A stretch of DNA of 64,000 bases from Phreatobacter stygius (GCF_005144885.1 NZ_CP039690.1:1-64000); one strand, 5' to 3'; counted from the stretch's first letter, positions 43,516-52,500 are shown. Numbers and translations are program-made. Notes: generated by a model not told the origin, from the sequence alone.

Positions 43516-43688
43516 AGAGCCCTCTCGCATCGGGCTGCATTTTGCCAGCGCACCACCGGCGTCGCGAGTGGAACTATTCGTTAACCCTGACGAACATGGT
43601 TTACCTCAGGTTAAATTCCGTCAGGCTTTGGCTTAAGCGTCTGAGCACGCTAGAACCGGGCGGAAGCCTGTTCCCCGGACTTATCCAC

Positions 43689-44141
43689 ATGTGTGCAGAC
43701 TGCAACGACCTGTTTCCGCTTCCCGGGTCCAAGCCGGACCTGGAGGAAGGCGACCGACTCACTCCGCGATTCGGCCCTGATGGCCTGGTCACGGCGGTCA
43801 CCAGCGATGCCCGGACCGGCGAATTGCTGATGGTCGCGCATATGAACGCCGAGGCGCTGGCCCGCACCGTGGAGACCGGCGAGGCCTGGTACTGGTCGCG
43901 CTCGCGCCAGTCGCTCTGGCACAAGGGCGACACGTCGGGCCAGATCCAGACGGTGGTCGAGATGCGGGTCGATTGCGACCAGGACGCGGTCTGGCTCAAG
44001 GTGACGGTCGGCGGCGACGGCGGCTCCTGTCATACCGGCCGCAGGTCCTGTTTCTATCGCGCCGTGCCGATCGGCAAGCCGGTGAGCGAGGCTCGCCTCG
44101 AACCGCGCGACGCCGAGCGTCTGCGCCCGGCTTTCGGCTGA
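43689..44141 (+). CDS. hisI: Phosphoribosyl-AMP cyclohydrolase
   Basis: 150 aa from [20 protein letters not shown]. Conserved parts: [40 protein letters not shown], and metal ligands in [12 protein letters not shown] and [14 protein letters not shown] (zinc cysteines and magnesium aspartates). It opens the purine ring of PR-AMP in the third step of histidine synthesis. It is the stand-alone HisI, not fused to HisE. A longer in-frame start is possible, but the conserved region begins here. The patatin gene follows after 3 bp. Confidence 0.95.
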   Translation: MCADCNDLFPLPGSKPDLEEGDRLTPRFGPDGLVTAVTSDARTGELLMVAHMNAEALARTVETGEAWYWSRSRQSLWHKGDTSGQIQTVVEMRVDCDQDAVWLKVTVGGDGGSCHTGRRSCFYRAVPIGKPVSEARLEPRDAERLRPAFG

Positions 44142-44144
44142 GCC

Positions 44145-45206
44145 ATGCTGCGTCTCCGTCGCACCCGCAGGCGCCAGAACGAAGAGCCGGCCGAGCCCAA
44201 GGCCGCTCCGGTGCCGCCGCCGCGCCCGACCATTGGCCTGGCGCTCGGCGGTGGCGCGGCCCGAGGCCTGGCGCATATTGGCGTGCTGCGCGCCCTGGTG
44301 CGCGCCGGTTATGCGCCCGACGTCATTGCCGGCACGTCGATCGGCGCGGTGGTCGGCGGCCTCTATGCCGCCGGCAAGCTGGAGGCGCTCGCCGACTGGG
44401 CCGTCGCGCTGAAGCGCCGCGACGTGATCTCGCTCGTCGACATCGCGATTTCCGGCGGCGGGCTGATGGGCGGCTCGCGCATTGCCCAGCTGCTGGAGCG
44501 CGAGATCGGCGACAGCCGCATCGAGGACCTGCCGATCCGTTTCGCCGCGATCGCCACCGAGATCGGCACCGGTCACGAGGTCTGGCTCACCCGCGGCCTC
44601 ATGATGACGGCGCTGCGCGGCTCTTATGCCCTGCCCGGCATCCTGCCGCCGGTGCGGATCGGCGGACGCTGGCTGATGGACGGGGCCTTGTCGAACCCGG
44701 TGCCGGTTTCGGTCACCCGTGCACTCGGCGCCCGCCTGGTGCTCGCGGTCAGCCTCAATGCCGATGCGCTCGGCCGCGCGACCGTCATCCAGGATCACGG
44801 CACCAGCCCGGAAGACGAGGCCTTCCCGCTCATCGAGCGGCGGCCGCGCGTCAGGGCGGTGGTCAATCTCGGCCGGGGTCTCGGCCGCGGGCTGGGCCGG
44901 GCGTTGTCGCGTCCGCTGCGCGCGCGCCTGAGCGAGACGGTCGACGACGGCGCCATCGACCCGCGCATTGCGCTGGCCCGTTCACCCGGCATCCCGACCG
45001 TGCTGGCCAAGGCCTTCAACGCGACCCAGGAGCGTATCGCCCGCACCCGGCTGGCCGGCGATCCGCCGAACGTCCTGATCGGCCCGCGCTTGTCGCGCCT
45101 CGGCCTGTTCGAGTTCCACCGCGCCGCGGACGCCATCGCGCTCGGCGAGGAAGCAACCGAACGGCTGCTGCCCGACATTGCCGAAGCGATGAAGGCGGTC
45201 GCTTGA
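44145..45206 (+). CDS. Patatin-like phospholipase (RssA type)
   Basis: 353 aa. The catalytic dyad is evident: oxyanion loop LALGGGAARGLAHIGVLRAL, nucleophile elbow IAGTSIGAVVGGLYAAG and Asp in WLMDGALSNPVPVSVTRALG. The family releases fatty acids from lipids. A basic, proline-rich N-terminal tail (MLRLRRTRRRQ, residues 1-28) precedes the domain; no signal peptide. It follows hisI with 3 bp spacing, so cotranscription is likely. Convergent with the CBS gene. Confidence 0.9.
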   Translation: MLRLRRTRRRQNEEPAEPKAAPVPPPRPTIGLALGGGAARGLAHIGVLRALVRAGYAPDVIAGTSIGAVVGGLYAAGKLEALADWAVALKRRDVISLVDIAISGGGLMGGSRIAQLLEREIGDSRIEDLPIRFAAIATEIGTGHEVWLTRGLMMTALRGSYALPGILPPVRIGGRWLMDGALSNPVPVSVTRALGARLVLAVSLNADALGRATVIQDHGTSPEDEAFPLIERRPRVRAVVNLGRGLGRGLGRALSRPLRARLSETVDDGAIDPRIALARSPGIPTVLAKAFNATQERIARTRLAGDPPNVLIGPRLSRLGLFEFHRAADAIALGEEATERLLPDIAEAMKAVA

Positions 45207-45260
45207 TCCGGGACCTGCGGTCGATCCCGGGTCCGATCGGCGGCGCGCGGCGCCTGGCGA

Positions 45261-45695
45261 TCAGGAGTTCATGATGTAGTCCTTGAGCGCGCTCTGCTCG
45301 TGCTCCATCTCGGCGACCCGCGACTTGACCACGTCGCCGATCGAAATGATGCCGACCAGCTTGCCGTTGTCGAGCACCGGCAGATGGCGGAACTTGCCTT
45401 CGGTCATGCGCTCCATGAGATCGCCGATCGAGTCGGTTTCGGCGCAGGTCACCACCTTGCTCGTCATGGTCTGCGAGACATTGCTGTCGAGCGCGCCGGC
45501 ACCGAGCTTCGCCACCGCGCGAACGATATCGCGCTCGGACAGGATGCCCGCAATGCCCTTGCCGGAACCGGTGACCACCACGGCGCCGATCTTCATGTCG
45601 GCGAGCATGTGAACGGCATCGGCAAGCGAAGCGTCCGGCGAAATCGTCGCGACGTTGCGGCCCTTGCTGTCGAGTATGTGGCGAACGACACTCAT
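45261..45695 (-). CDS. Two-CBS-domain protein
   Basis: 144 aa from MSVVRHILDSKGRNVATISP. Two CBS domains: VATISPDASLADAVHMLADM with VTGSGKGIAGILSERDIVRA, and TMTSKVVTCAETDSIGDLME with PVLDNGKLVGIISIGDVVKS. Ends MEHEQSALKDYIMNS. CBS pairs bind adenosyl ligands such as AMP, ATP or NADH and act as energy sensors. The partner is unknown; the family is widespread in this order. Start at 45695 matches the domain N-terminus. No regulatory partner adjacent. Confidence 0.9.
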   Translation of the reverse strand: MSVVRHILDSKGRNVATISPDASLADAVHMLADMKIGAVVVTGSGKGIAGILSERDIVRAVAKLGAGALDSNVSQTMTSKVVTCAETDSIGDLMERMTEGKFRHLPVLDNGKLVGIISIGDVVKSRVAEMEHEQSALKDYIMNS

Positions 45696-45834
45696 AGTGG
45701 TTGCCTCCGTTCCCAACGGGACAGTCACGCCGACATGCCCCAGTCATGCCCCGGTCGTTCCGGACGACAAGGATTTACCGAGTAGGCGCCGGACGCAAGC
45801 CGGTTGTCGTGCGCTGCGGCATGACGAAGCTAAC

Positions 45835-46551
45835 TCAGGCAGCCACGGGATCGAAGAGTCGGAATAAGACCAATCCTGCGACAAATCCGCCGAGGTGGGC
45901 TTGCCAGGCGATCTGGCCCTCGGCGCCGGGGATCGGCAGGCTGACCGCGCCGAACACCACGTTCAGCAGGATCCAGACCGTGATCATGCCCATGACCGTG
46001 CCGTTGCGGACCAGGTCCGGCAGGCTGAGCGCCGGGACATGATAGGCGTCCGGATGGGCCGAACGCATGGGGCCGAGCGGACCGCCGCTCTGGAACACGA
46101 AACGCACCGCCGCCGCGGTGAAGCCGGACACGGCGGCTGACGCCCCGATCATCGGCGCAAGCTCGGCGCCATTGGCGGCAAGATGCGCCGCCGCGCCGAT
46201 CGCCGCCGTCACGACGAAGAAGGCCAGGCTGCGCAGCGTGCCGAACCGTCGCGCCACCGGGCTGCCGAACACCACGAACCACAGCACGTTGACGCCCAGA
46301 TGGGTCCAGTCGGCGTGCAGGAACGCATAGGTGACGAAGCTCCAGATATCCGCGGCGATCCCGCCGGGAAACCCCCAGGAGGCCGCCAGCGATCGCTCGA
46401 AACGGGCGGGAATGAAGGCAAAGGTCAGCAGGACCTGGATATCGGTCTCGGGATCGAGCACGAAGACCCGCCAGCAATGGACAAGGATCATCACCCCGGC
46501 GAGCACCGCGATGACGCCGGGAATGTTCAGGATCGGTTCGCGTTGGGACAA
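45835..46551 (-). CDS. Rhomboid-family intramembrane protease
   Basis: About 238 aa. Rhomboid features: FLHADWTHLGVNVLWFVVFG (loop and Asn-containing helix), the Ser helix MIGASAAVSGF with Ser in GASA rather than GASG, and the catalytic His in WQAHLGGFVAGLVLFRLFD. Six membrane segments. It would cut membrane proteins within the bilayer. The start is uncertain: TTG 46551 (SQREPILNIP) is where homology seems to begin; the open frame continues upstream over a terminator-like hairpin. The GASA variant may alter activity. Confidence 0.8.
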   Translation of the reverse strand: MSQREPILNIPGVIAVLAGVMILVHCWRVFVLDPETDIQVLLTFAFIPARFERSLAASWGFPGGIAADIWSFVTYAFLHADWTHLGVNVLWFVVFGSPVARRFGTLRSLAFFVVTAAIGAAAHLAANGAELAPMIGASAAVSGFTAAAVRFVFQSGGPLGPMRSAHPDAYHVPALSLPDLVRNGTVMGMITVWILLNVVFGAVSLPIPGAEGQIAWQAHLGGFVAGLVLFRLFDPVAA

Positions 46552-47031
46552 GTGCAGGGGCTTTCGGCGGCCAAGGCGGCCGCTCGGGGCAGCGGCTTTG
46601 CAAGCCTCACTAGAGCCAATCGGGCCCTCAAGTCGAGAGCCGGCACACCGGAAGGCAGGGCGATGCCGGGCAGTGCCGCAAAAAAGAGGGGGAGATCTCG
46701 CGATCTCCCCCCGGCCGAAGCCGCGCAAGCGGCAAGCCGCCTGCGATGGCCACGTCACCATCTCCTCCGGTCCCCGGAGACAAGATCTTCGTGTCGGATC
46801 GCCGGTGGATCTGTCCCGGCCCCGAAAGGCAACATCGCCACCACATCACGGCGGCTCCGGCCCGGGCAATCGAAAGGTTCTGTTTACCTTAACCCGTCCC
46901 AGGGGCCGTCCCGCCAATGCCTCGGATCGGGGCGGCTTTGCCCTGGCATGGCCCATGCGTAGAGACCGGCAGAAGTGTCCGGCGGACCGAATTTTGTCCC
47001 AGGACGGTACAGTCTGGTTACGAGGAATTCC
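46552..47031. other. Intergenic region with orphan hairpin
   Basis: 480 bp between divergent genes for rhomboid and PAS_5. Apart from the hairpin at 46677-46712 I see no gene. An A/T-rich patch at 46868-46895 may be a promoter. Confidence 0.5.
46677..46712 (-). terminator. Strong terminator-like hairpin without an assigned gene
   Basis: Palindrome GGGGGAGATCTCGCGATCTC... (46688-46712) followed on the minus strand by CTCTTTTTTG (opposite 46678-46687). No annotated gene ends here, so it may end a small RNA or act as an attenuator in the rhomboid leader. Confidence 0.65.
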
Positions 47032-47646
47032 ATGCGACATGCAGCGAGCCGCACCCTGTTCAACTATTGGGACGGCCTGCGCGCCGGCGGGATCGCTCCC
47101 GACCGCGCCGATATCGAGCCGCGCGGCATTGCCGGCATCCTGGGAGACACCTTCATCCTGGAGACCGATCGGCTCGGCGTCGTGCCCTATCGCCTGGCCG
47201 GCTCCCGGGTCTGCGCCATTTTCGGACAGGAGATGAAGGGCCTGCCCTTCCTCGGCCATTTCACCGGACAGGACCGTGCCAGGGTGGCTCAGGGGCTTGC
47301 CGACGCCAATGCCGCACCGACCGGCCTGCTGATCGCCGCCGAAGGCATCAGCGCGGCGGGACAGACGGTGCCGCTGGAACTGGTCGTGCTGCCGCTCGCC
47401 CATCGCGGCCGGATCGGCGCACGCATGGTCGGCGTGATCTCGATGCTGGAGAGCCCCTATTGGATCGGCCGCGACGAAATCACCGAGCTGAAGGTGGTCC
47501 ATGTCAAACTGATCTGGCCGAATTGGCAGGACCAGCAGCCGGCGCAGCCCCGCGTGGCCATCGCCAACGCGGCGAGTTCGGCGATTTCCGCCGTGTTTCC
47601 GTCCCGCCCGGCGCTGCGGGTCATCGAGGGCGGCCGCATGGCCTGA
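47032..47646 (+). CDS. PAS_5-family PAS protein
   Basis: 204 aa from MRHAASRTLFNYWDGLRAGG. The pattern FNYWDGLR...APDRADIEPRGIAGIL...FILE, CAIFGQEMKGLPFLGHFT and LVVLPLAHRGRIGARMVGVI is the PAS_5 (DUF1457) family common in this order. Single PAS-like domain without output domain; role unknown. It begins a run of three plus-strand genes with PilZ and BTLCP. ATG 47032 is preferred over 46975 because the conserved part starts here. Confidence 0.88.
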   Translation: MRHAASRTLFNYWDGLRAGGIAPDRADIEPRGIAGILGDTFILETDRLGVVPYRLAGSRVCAIFGQEMKGLPFLGHFTGQDRARVAQGLADANAAPTGLLIAAEGISAAGQTVPLELVVLPLAHRGRIGARMVGVISMLESPYWIGRDEITELKVVHVKLIWPNWQDQQPAQPRVAIANAASSAISAVFPSRPALRVIEGGRMA

Positions 47647-47732
47647 GGCGTCGCAGGTGACGGGTCGCTGCAACGCAGCGTTAACGACATGACACTAATG
47701 TCCGGGACGTCGGTTCGCGAATATCCCTGATC

Positions 47733-48404
47733 ATGCCAGCGCTCGCCAAAGTCCTGTCCGTCGCCTCGGGCGAAGAGAGCCGCCGCTTTCAGCGCGTGCG
47801 TGTGGATCTGCTCGGCCGTTTCATGCTGAGCGACCGCCGCGAATTCCCCTGCCAGGCCATCGACATGTCGCCCGGCGGCGCCCAGATCGTCGCCCCCGTG
47901 GTCGGCAAGCTCGGCGAGCGGGTGGTTGCCTATCTCGACCATATCGGGCGCATCGAGGGCATGGTCGTCCGGGTCGTCCCGAACGGTTTCAGCATGACCA
48001 TCGAGGCTTCGGCGCGCAAACGCGACAAGCTTGCCGATCAGCTGACCTGGCTGGCCAACCGGCAGATTCTCGGCCTGCCCGAGGATCGCCGGCACGAACG
48101 CATCGTGCCGACCAACCCGTTCACCACCATCACCGTGCCGTCAGGTGAAAAGCTGCCGGTCCGGATCATCGACATCTCGCTGTCCGGCGCCGCCATTGCC
48201 GGAACCGACAGCGTCAAGGTCGGCGACATCGTCCAGGTCTCGCGCACCATGGCGCGTGTCGTGCGCATGCTCGACAAGGGCTTTGCGGTGGAATTCTCCG
48301 GCCAGCAGCCGATCGAGACCATCCTGCAGCTGGCCCGCGAGGTCGGCGCGGACCTCGGCGCCGACATCCGGTCCGACCAGGACGACCGCTTCCCCACGCG
48401 CTGA
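47733..48404 (+). CDS. Protein with two PilZ domains (c-di-GMP receptor)
   Basis: 223 aa. PilZ 1 has the RxxxR motif in SRRFQRVRVDLLGRF and DMSPGGAQI; PilZ 2 has DRRHERIVPTNPF and DISLSGAAIAG, so both halves of both c-di-GMP motifs (RxxxR and D/NxSxxG) are intact. The order domain 1 (about 15-95), linker, domain 2 (about 117-205). No enzyme domain, so it acts as a receptor, through an unknown partner. Upstream PAS_5 gene and downstream BTLCP gene lie in the same direction. Confidence 0.9.
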   Translation: MPALAKVLSVASGEESRRFQRVRVDLLGRFMLSDRREFPCQAIDMSPGGAQIVAPVVGKLGERVVAYLDHIGRIEGMVVRVVPNGFSMTIEASARKRDKLADQLTWLANRQILGLPEDRRHERIVPTNPFTTITVPSGEKLPVRIIDISLSGAAIAGTDSVKVGDIVQVSRTMARVVRMLDKGFAVEFSGQQPIETILQLAREVGADLGADIRSDQDDRFPTR

Positions 48405-48739
48405 GCCCCGGCTACGGTTGGCCACAGGGCTTCGGCTGGTGCTGAACAAGCCCTGAAGATCGCCCCGACATTGCGCCCTATCGGCTTAATCGCAGGCCGC
48501 GCCCGGCCCGTTCTGTCGGCCCCCTCGCGAGCGTCTCGCCGGGCCTCTCGCCGCCGGCGGCCGTTTCACGTCAAGGCCTTAGCCCCGACGCCAACGATTT
48601 TCACCGGATTCCACCGGCTGAATCCACGTCCCGTTAAACTGAACAGACCCTCACCGGATCGCTTAGCCTTTCACCGATCCGCTTCAGCCCCCCGCAAAGC
48701 CCGCCTGCCATGGTGCGGCCATCGACGGAGGGACACGTC
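48405..48739. other. Intergenic region upstream of the BTLCP gene
   Basis: 335 bp without a convincing gene. It contains imperfect direct repeats of TCACCGGATCGCTTAGCC (about 48651 and 48670) that might be protein sites; nothing else seen. Confidence 0.45.
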
Positions 48740-49363
48740 ATGCAGGGCCGGTGGACAACGGTATTGGGAGGCTGCGCCTTGGCGCTGGCGACCGTGCTCG
48801 CGCCCGCCTGGCATGGCGTTCGGGCCGGTCCGCAGCTCGCCTATCTGACCGAGGCCGGCACCACCAGCGTGCCGATCGGCTGGGCCCAGTTCTGCGAGCT
48901 CAATGCCGCGGATTGCCAGGCCCGTCCGGCCCGCGTCGAGAACGTCACGCTGAGCCGCGCGGTCTGGACCCAGCTCGTGCGCATCAACGCCCATGTCAAC
49001 GCAACCGTCGAGCCGGTCACCGACATCGACCAATATGGCGCCGACGAGGTCTGGACCTATCCGATCTCCGGCCGCGGCGACTGCGAGGACTATGTGCTGT
49101 TGAAGAAGCAGATGCTGATCCGCGCCGGCCTGCCGGCCAGCGCCCTGTTGATCACCGTGGTGCGCGACCGCAAGGGCGAGGGCCACGCCATCCTGACCGT
49201 CAAGACCGATCGCGGCGACTACGTGCTCGACAACGAGACCGACGAGATCCGCCTCTGGCATGCGACCGGCTATCGCTTCGTCAAGCGCCAGTCCCAGGAC
49301 GACCCGAACCGCTGGGTGACGGTCGGCCCCGCAACGGCGCCGACCGCCGTCGCGTCCCCATAA
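48740..49363 (+). CDS. Transglutaminase-like cysteine peptidase (BTLCP / LapG family)
   Basis: 207 aa with signal peptide MQGRWTTVLGGCALALATVL ending near VRAG. The Cys-His-Asp triad is GRGDCEDYVLLKKQML, GHAILTVKT and DNETDEIRLW, as in periplasmic BTLCP peptidases (PF06035). The best-studied member, LapG, cuts large adhesins under control of the c-di-GMP receptor LapD. No LapD or adhesin is next to it, so target unknown, but the PilZ gene upstream is suggestive. Length normal; start set by the signal peptide. Confidence 0.9.
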   Translation: MQGRWTTVLGGCALALATVLAPAWHGVRAGPQLAYLTEAGTTSVPIGWAQFCELNAADCQARPARVENVTLSRAVWTQLVRINAHVNATVEPVTDIDQYGADEVWTYPISGRGDCEDYVLLKKQMLIRAGLPASALLITVVRDRKGEGHAILTVKTDRGDYVLDNETDEIRLWHATGYRFVKRQSQDDPNRWVTVGPATAPTAVASP

Positions 49364-49490
49364 ATCAGGAGTTTCGCGTCCTCGGTCACGTCCCACCCCT
49401 CCCCGTCCCCAGACCGGGTTCGCGATCGACGGCCGGTGCCTCAGAATGAGGACCGGCCGTCACCTTTTTTCGATGGCGGCAGCGCCCGGG

Positions 49491-50096
49491 TCACGCGCCC
49501 CGGGCGGCCCAGGCCACCGCCTGGTCGAGCCGGTCATTGCCCCAGAACAATTCGCCGTCGGCGGTCACGAAGCTCGGCGCGCCGAAGATGCCGGCGGCCT
49601 TGGCCGCCTCGACCGCGGCCCTGAGCGCCTGCTTGACCGCGTCGCTGCCGGCCGCCACCAGCAACGGCGCCGGCTCGACGCCGATGTCGCGCAGCAGCCG
49701 GCCAAGCACTTCGGCGTCGGCGATCTGCGCGCCGTCCCCGAACGCGGCGCGATAGACGGCGCGCGAAAAAGCCGCGCGCTTGCCGTCATCCGGCAAGGCG
49801 GTCGCGACGCGCGCCGCCAGCAGGCTGTTCTGCGGGAACGGATCGGGCATCCGGAACGGCAGGCTGGCGGCCGCCATGGTTCGCTGCAGGTCGCGCCACA
49901 TGTAGCGGCCCTTGGCCGGCTGGGTGTTGAAGGGCGACGTGGTCAGGCCGAGATCGGCGAAGATCGGCCCGAGCAGGAAGGGCCGCCAGCGCAAGGTGAC
50001 ACCGGCGCGCTCCGCCACCTCCCCGGCCCGCATCGCGGCCGGATAGGAATAGCTCGAGGCGAACTCATAGAAGAAGTCGATGGACGGTGCCGCCAT
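49491..50096 (-). CDS. 2-hydroxychromene-2-carboxylate isomerase family (DsbA-like)
   Basis: 201 aa. Thioredoxin-like: SIDFFYEFASSYSYPAAMRA (Ser in place of CxxC, which binds glutathione), RWRPFLLGPIFADLGL, then GIFGAPSFVTADGELFWGND with cis-Pro, typical of HCCA isomerases. The named member acts in naphthalene breakdown, but without neighbouring aromatic genes the actual role is unknown; glutathione-dependent isomerase or thiol chemistry likely. Stop lies 3 bp before the start side of the carbonic anhydrase operon partner (50100). Confidence 0.88.
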   Translation of the reverse strand: MAAPSIDFFYEFASSYSYPAAMRAGEVAERAGVTLRWRPFLLGPIFADLGLTTSPFNTQPAKGRYMWRDLQRTMAAASLPFRMPDPFPQNSLLAARVATALPDDGKRAAFSRAVYRAAFGDGAQIADAEVLGRLLRDIGVEPAPLLVAAGSDAVKQALRAAVEAAKAAGIFGAPSFVTADGELFWGNDRLDQAVAWAARGA

Positions 50097-50099
50097 GGT

Positions 50100-50630
50100 T
50101 CACCCGATGACCTTGAGGCCGTTCTTGAACCGGTTGGCGTTCTCGACATAATGCGCCGCGCTCAGCTTCAGGCGGGCAACCGCCGCGTCGTCGAGGCTGC
50201 GCACGGCGCGCGCCGGCGAGCCGACGATCAGTGAATTGTCCGGGAACTCCTTGCCCTCGGTGATCAGCGCATTGGCGCCGACGAGGCAGTTCCGCCCGAT
50301 CTTGGCATTGTTGAGAATGGTTGCGCCCATGCCGACCAGCGTATTGGCGCCGATCGTGCAGCCGTGCAGGATCGCCTTGTGGCCGATGGTGCAGTCCGGC
50401 CCGATCACCAGCGGGTAGCCCATATCGGTGTGCAGCACGCACATTTCCTGGATATTGCTGCGCTCGCCGACCTCGATCCACTCGTTGTCGCCGCGCAGCA
50501 CGGCGCCGAACCAGATGCCGGCATCGGTCTTCAGCCGCACCGCCCCGATCACATGGGCGTCGGGCGCCACGAAGAAGCGCTGATCGGCGGGAAGCTCCGG
50601 CGCAATGCCGTCGAGCGCGTAAATAGGCAT
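50100..50630 (-). CDS. Gamma-class carbonic anhydrase family protein
   Basis: 176 aa left-handed beta-helix protein. Hexapeptide repeats run through WIEVGERSNIQEMCVLHTDM, IGPDCTIGHKAILHGCTIGA and IGRNCLVGANALI. The zinc histidines are those in LHTD, IGHK and LHGC. It resembles YrdA/PaaY-type or gamma-CA proteins; carbonic anhydrase activity is not assured. Ends RFKNGLKVIG. It is in an operon with the isomerase gene (3 bp gap). Confidence 0.92.
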   Translation of the reverse strand: MPIYALDGIAPELPADQRFFVAPDAHVIGAVRLKTDAGIWFGAVLRGDNEWIEVGERSNIQEMCVLHTDMGYPLVIGPDCTIGHKAILHGCTIGANTLVGMGATILNNAKIGRNCLVGANALITEGKEFPDNSLIVGSPARAVRSLDDAAVARLKLSAAHYVENANRFKNGLKVIG

Positions 50631-50699
50631 GGGCTCCTCCAGGGTGTTGGAAGAGCTATGCCACGGCGATCCCGCGAATTGAAGGTGACGAACGGCCGA

Positions 50700-51020
50700 T
50701 CAGAAGCCGAAAGACATGATCACCATGGCGACCACCCGGCCCGACATCAGGCTCCAGATGCCGGCCAGCACGGTGGCCAGGAACACGAATTCGAAACGCC
50801 GGTTCTCGATCAGCCGGCCGCGAATGGTGTTGCGGATGATGATCGCCGGTGCGGCGAAGGCCAGGAACGGCACCGCGAGCACCGCACCGAAACCGCCGGT
50901 CTGCAGCAGCCGGAAGCTCGCCGGCTTTTCCGTCAGCACCCGGTAGAGCGCGACGAACAGCCCGGCGACGGCAAAACCCAGCGCGAGCGAATGGATGAGT
51001 TGCAGGCTCAACAGCGACAT
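50700..51020 (-). CDS. Small three-helix membrane protein (DUF6949-like)
   Basis: 106 aa, MSLLSLQLIHSLALGFAVAG at 51020. Hydrophobic segments at about 5-27, 43-65 and 82-104 with a basic loop IRNTIRGRLIENRRFEF. It resembles a small family in this order I recall as DUF6949; that assignment is tentative. Function unknown. Alternative upstream start at 51074 lacks hydrophobic context. Confidence 0.65.
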   Translation of the reverse strand: MSLLSLQLIHSLALGFAVAGLFVALYRVLTEKPASFRLLQTGGFGAVLAVPFLAFAAPAIIIRNTIRGRLIENRRFEFVFLATVLAGIWSLMSGRVVAMVIMSFGF

Positions 51021-51151
51021 GACGCGGCACTCGACATGATCCGCCGACACGGGTCCCGTGCCGGTTCGGTTCAATTGCTACCGCGTCATTAGGTTTTTGT
51101 TAAGCTTGGGCGCCCGATTCCTTAAGGAACGGTTAATGCGCCGCTCCCCGC

Positions 51152-51367
51152 CTATTCGTCCTCGAGATCGATATCGAGGATCGAGATGGTCACGGTGTAG
51201 GAGGTCTCGCCGTCCTCGACATCCTTGTAGAGCGTGCCGATCTGCTCGTCGCCGATGGTGACCTCGATCATCTCCTTGCGGCGCGGATTGGGCGTGAGCT
51301 TGATCGTCGTGTTGCCGAACTTGCGGCGCAGGTAGTCCTGCAGCTTGGTGATTTCCTGCTTGTCCAC
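51152..51367 (-). CDS. DUF3126 family protein
   Basis: 71 aa beginning VDKQEITKLQDYLRRKFGNT (GTG start at 51367). The rest, EVTIGDEQIGTLYKDVEDGE and VTISILDIDLEDE, matches the DUF3126 family conserved across Alphaproteobacteria. Function unknown. It lies downstream of cysE in the same direction, 143 bp after its stop, a conserved neighbourhood. Longer starts are less likely since family proteins begin here. Confidence 0.87.
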   Translation of the reverse strand: MDKQEITKLQDYLRRKFGNTTIKLTPNPRRKEMIEVTIGDEQIGTLYKDVEDGETSYTVTISILDIDLEDE

Positions 51368-51509
51368 GGCTGATGCCTCCGGTGTTCCGACGCATGTCCT
51401 GCGAAGCGGCAACCGTTTCGCCTCCGGGACATGCGGCAAATCAAAACTGAGACCGCCGTGTGCCATGGTCGCCGGCCGCAGTCAAAGGCCGAGCGGCTTC
51501 ACAACGGCA

Positions 51510-52349
51510 TCAGCCGCCGCAATCCCCGGCGATCATCTGGTCCATGCTGCGCGACGGCTCCGGACAGCCGGCCTCGCCGACGATCTTGGCCGGCACGCCG
51601 GCAACCGTCTTGCAGGGCGGCACGGGCGACAGCACCACCGAGCCGGAGGCGATCCGTGAATGATGGCCGATCTCGATATTGCCGAGCACCTTGGCGCCGG
51701 CGCCGATCATCACCCCGCGGCCGATCTTCGGATGCCGGTCGCCGGTTTCCTTGCCCGTGCCGCCGAGCGTCACGTCCTGCAGGATCGACACCTCGTCCTC
51801 GACCACCGCGGTCGCGCCGACGACCAGGCCGGTGGCATGGTCGAGGAAGATGCCCCGGCCGATCCGGGCGGCGGGATGAATGTCGGTCTGGAACACCACC
51901 GACGAGCGGCTCTGCAGATAGAGCGCGAAATCCTTGCGCCCGGCCGCCCAGAGCCAATGCGCCAGCCGGTGGCTCTGGATCGCGTGGAAACCCTTGAAAT
52001 AGAGCAGCGGCTCGATCGCCCGGTCGGTGGCCGGGTCGCGATCGACCACCGCCATGATGTCGGCGCGCATCGACACGCCGATCTCCGAGGCGGTGTCGAG
52101 CGCATCGTGGAAGGCCTGGCGGATGATCGCCATGGGCACGTCGGGATGATCGAGCCTGGTGGCGACCCGCGAGGCGACCGCCTCCTCCAGCGAATGCTGC
52201 GAGATCACCGAGCCGAACAGGAAGGTCGCCAGCGCCGGCTCGCGTTCGGCCGCGGCACTGGCTTCGGCCCGAATGCGGTGCCAGACCGGGTCGACCGATT
52301 CAAGGCCCTGGACGCGCTGGCGCACGTCCGAACGAAAGCTCGCAGACAT
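51510..52349 (-). CDS. cysE: Serine O-acetyltransferase
   Basis: 279 aa. N-terminal helical domain (WHRIRAEASAAAEREPALAT), then the hexapeptide catalytic domain: FQTDIHPAARIGRGIFLDHA (catalytic His), GLVVGATAVVEDEVSILQDV, TLGGTGKETGDRHPKIGRGV (acetyl-CoA loop) and the C-terminal tail used for cysteine feedback and CysK binding. It makes O-acetylserine for cysteine synthesis. Start ATG 52349, with GTG 52352 as alternative. DUF3126 follows in the same unit. Confidence 0.95.
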   Translation of the reverse strand: MSASFRSDVRQRVQGLESVDPVWHRIRAEASAAAEREPALATFLFGSVISQHSLEEAVASRVATRLDHPDVPMAIIRQAFHDALDTASEIGVSMRADIMAVVDRDPATDRAIEPLLYFKGFHAIQSHRLAHWLWAAGRKDFALYLQSRSSVVFQTDIHPAARIGRGIFLDHATGLVVGATAVVEDEVSILQDVTLGGTGKETGDRHPKIGRGVMIGAGAKVLGNIEIGHHSRIASGSVVLSPVPPCKTVAGVPAKIVGEAGCPEPSRSMDQMIAGDCGG

Positions 52350-52500
52350 CACCGTCTCCTGTCACGCAACAGCGCCGGATGGAGCCCCATCCCGCGCCGG
52401 GCCTTGGCAGGATCGCGACCCTGCAGCAGTGCACGCATCATAACGCAAGGCGTTGGATTTAAGGACCCTCAATCGGAATCAAATCCTGAGGAGCCACGAC

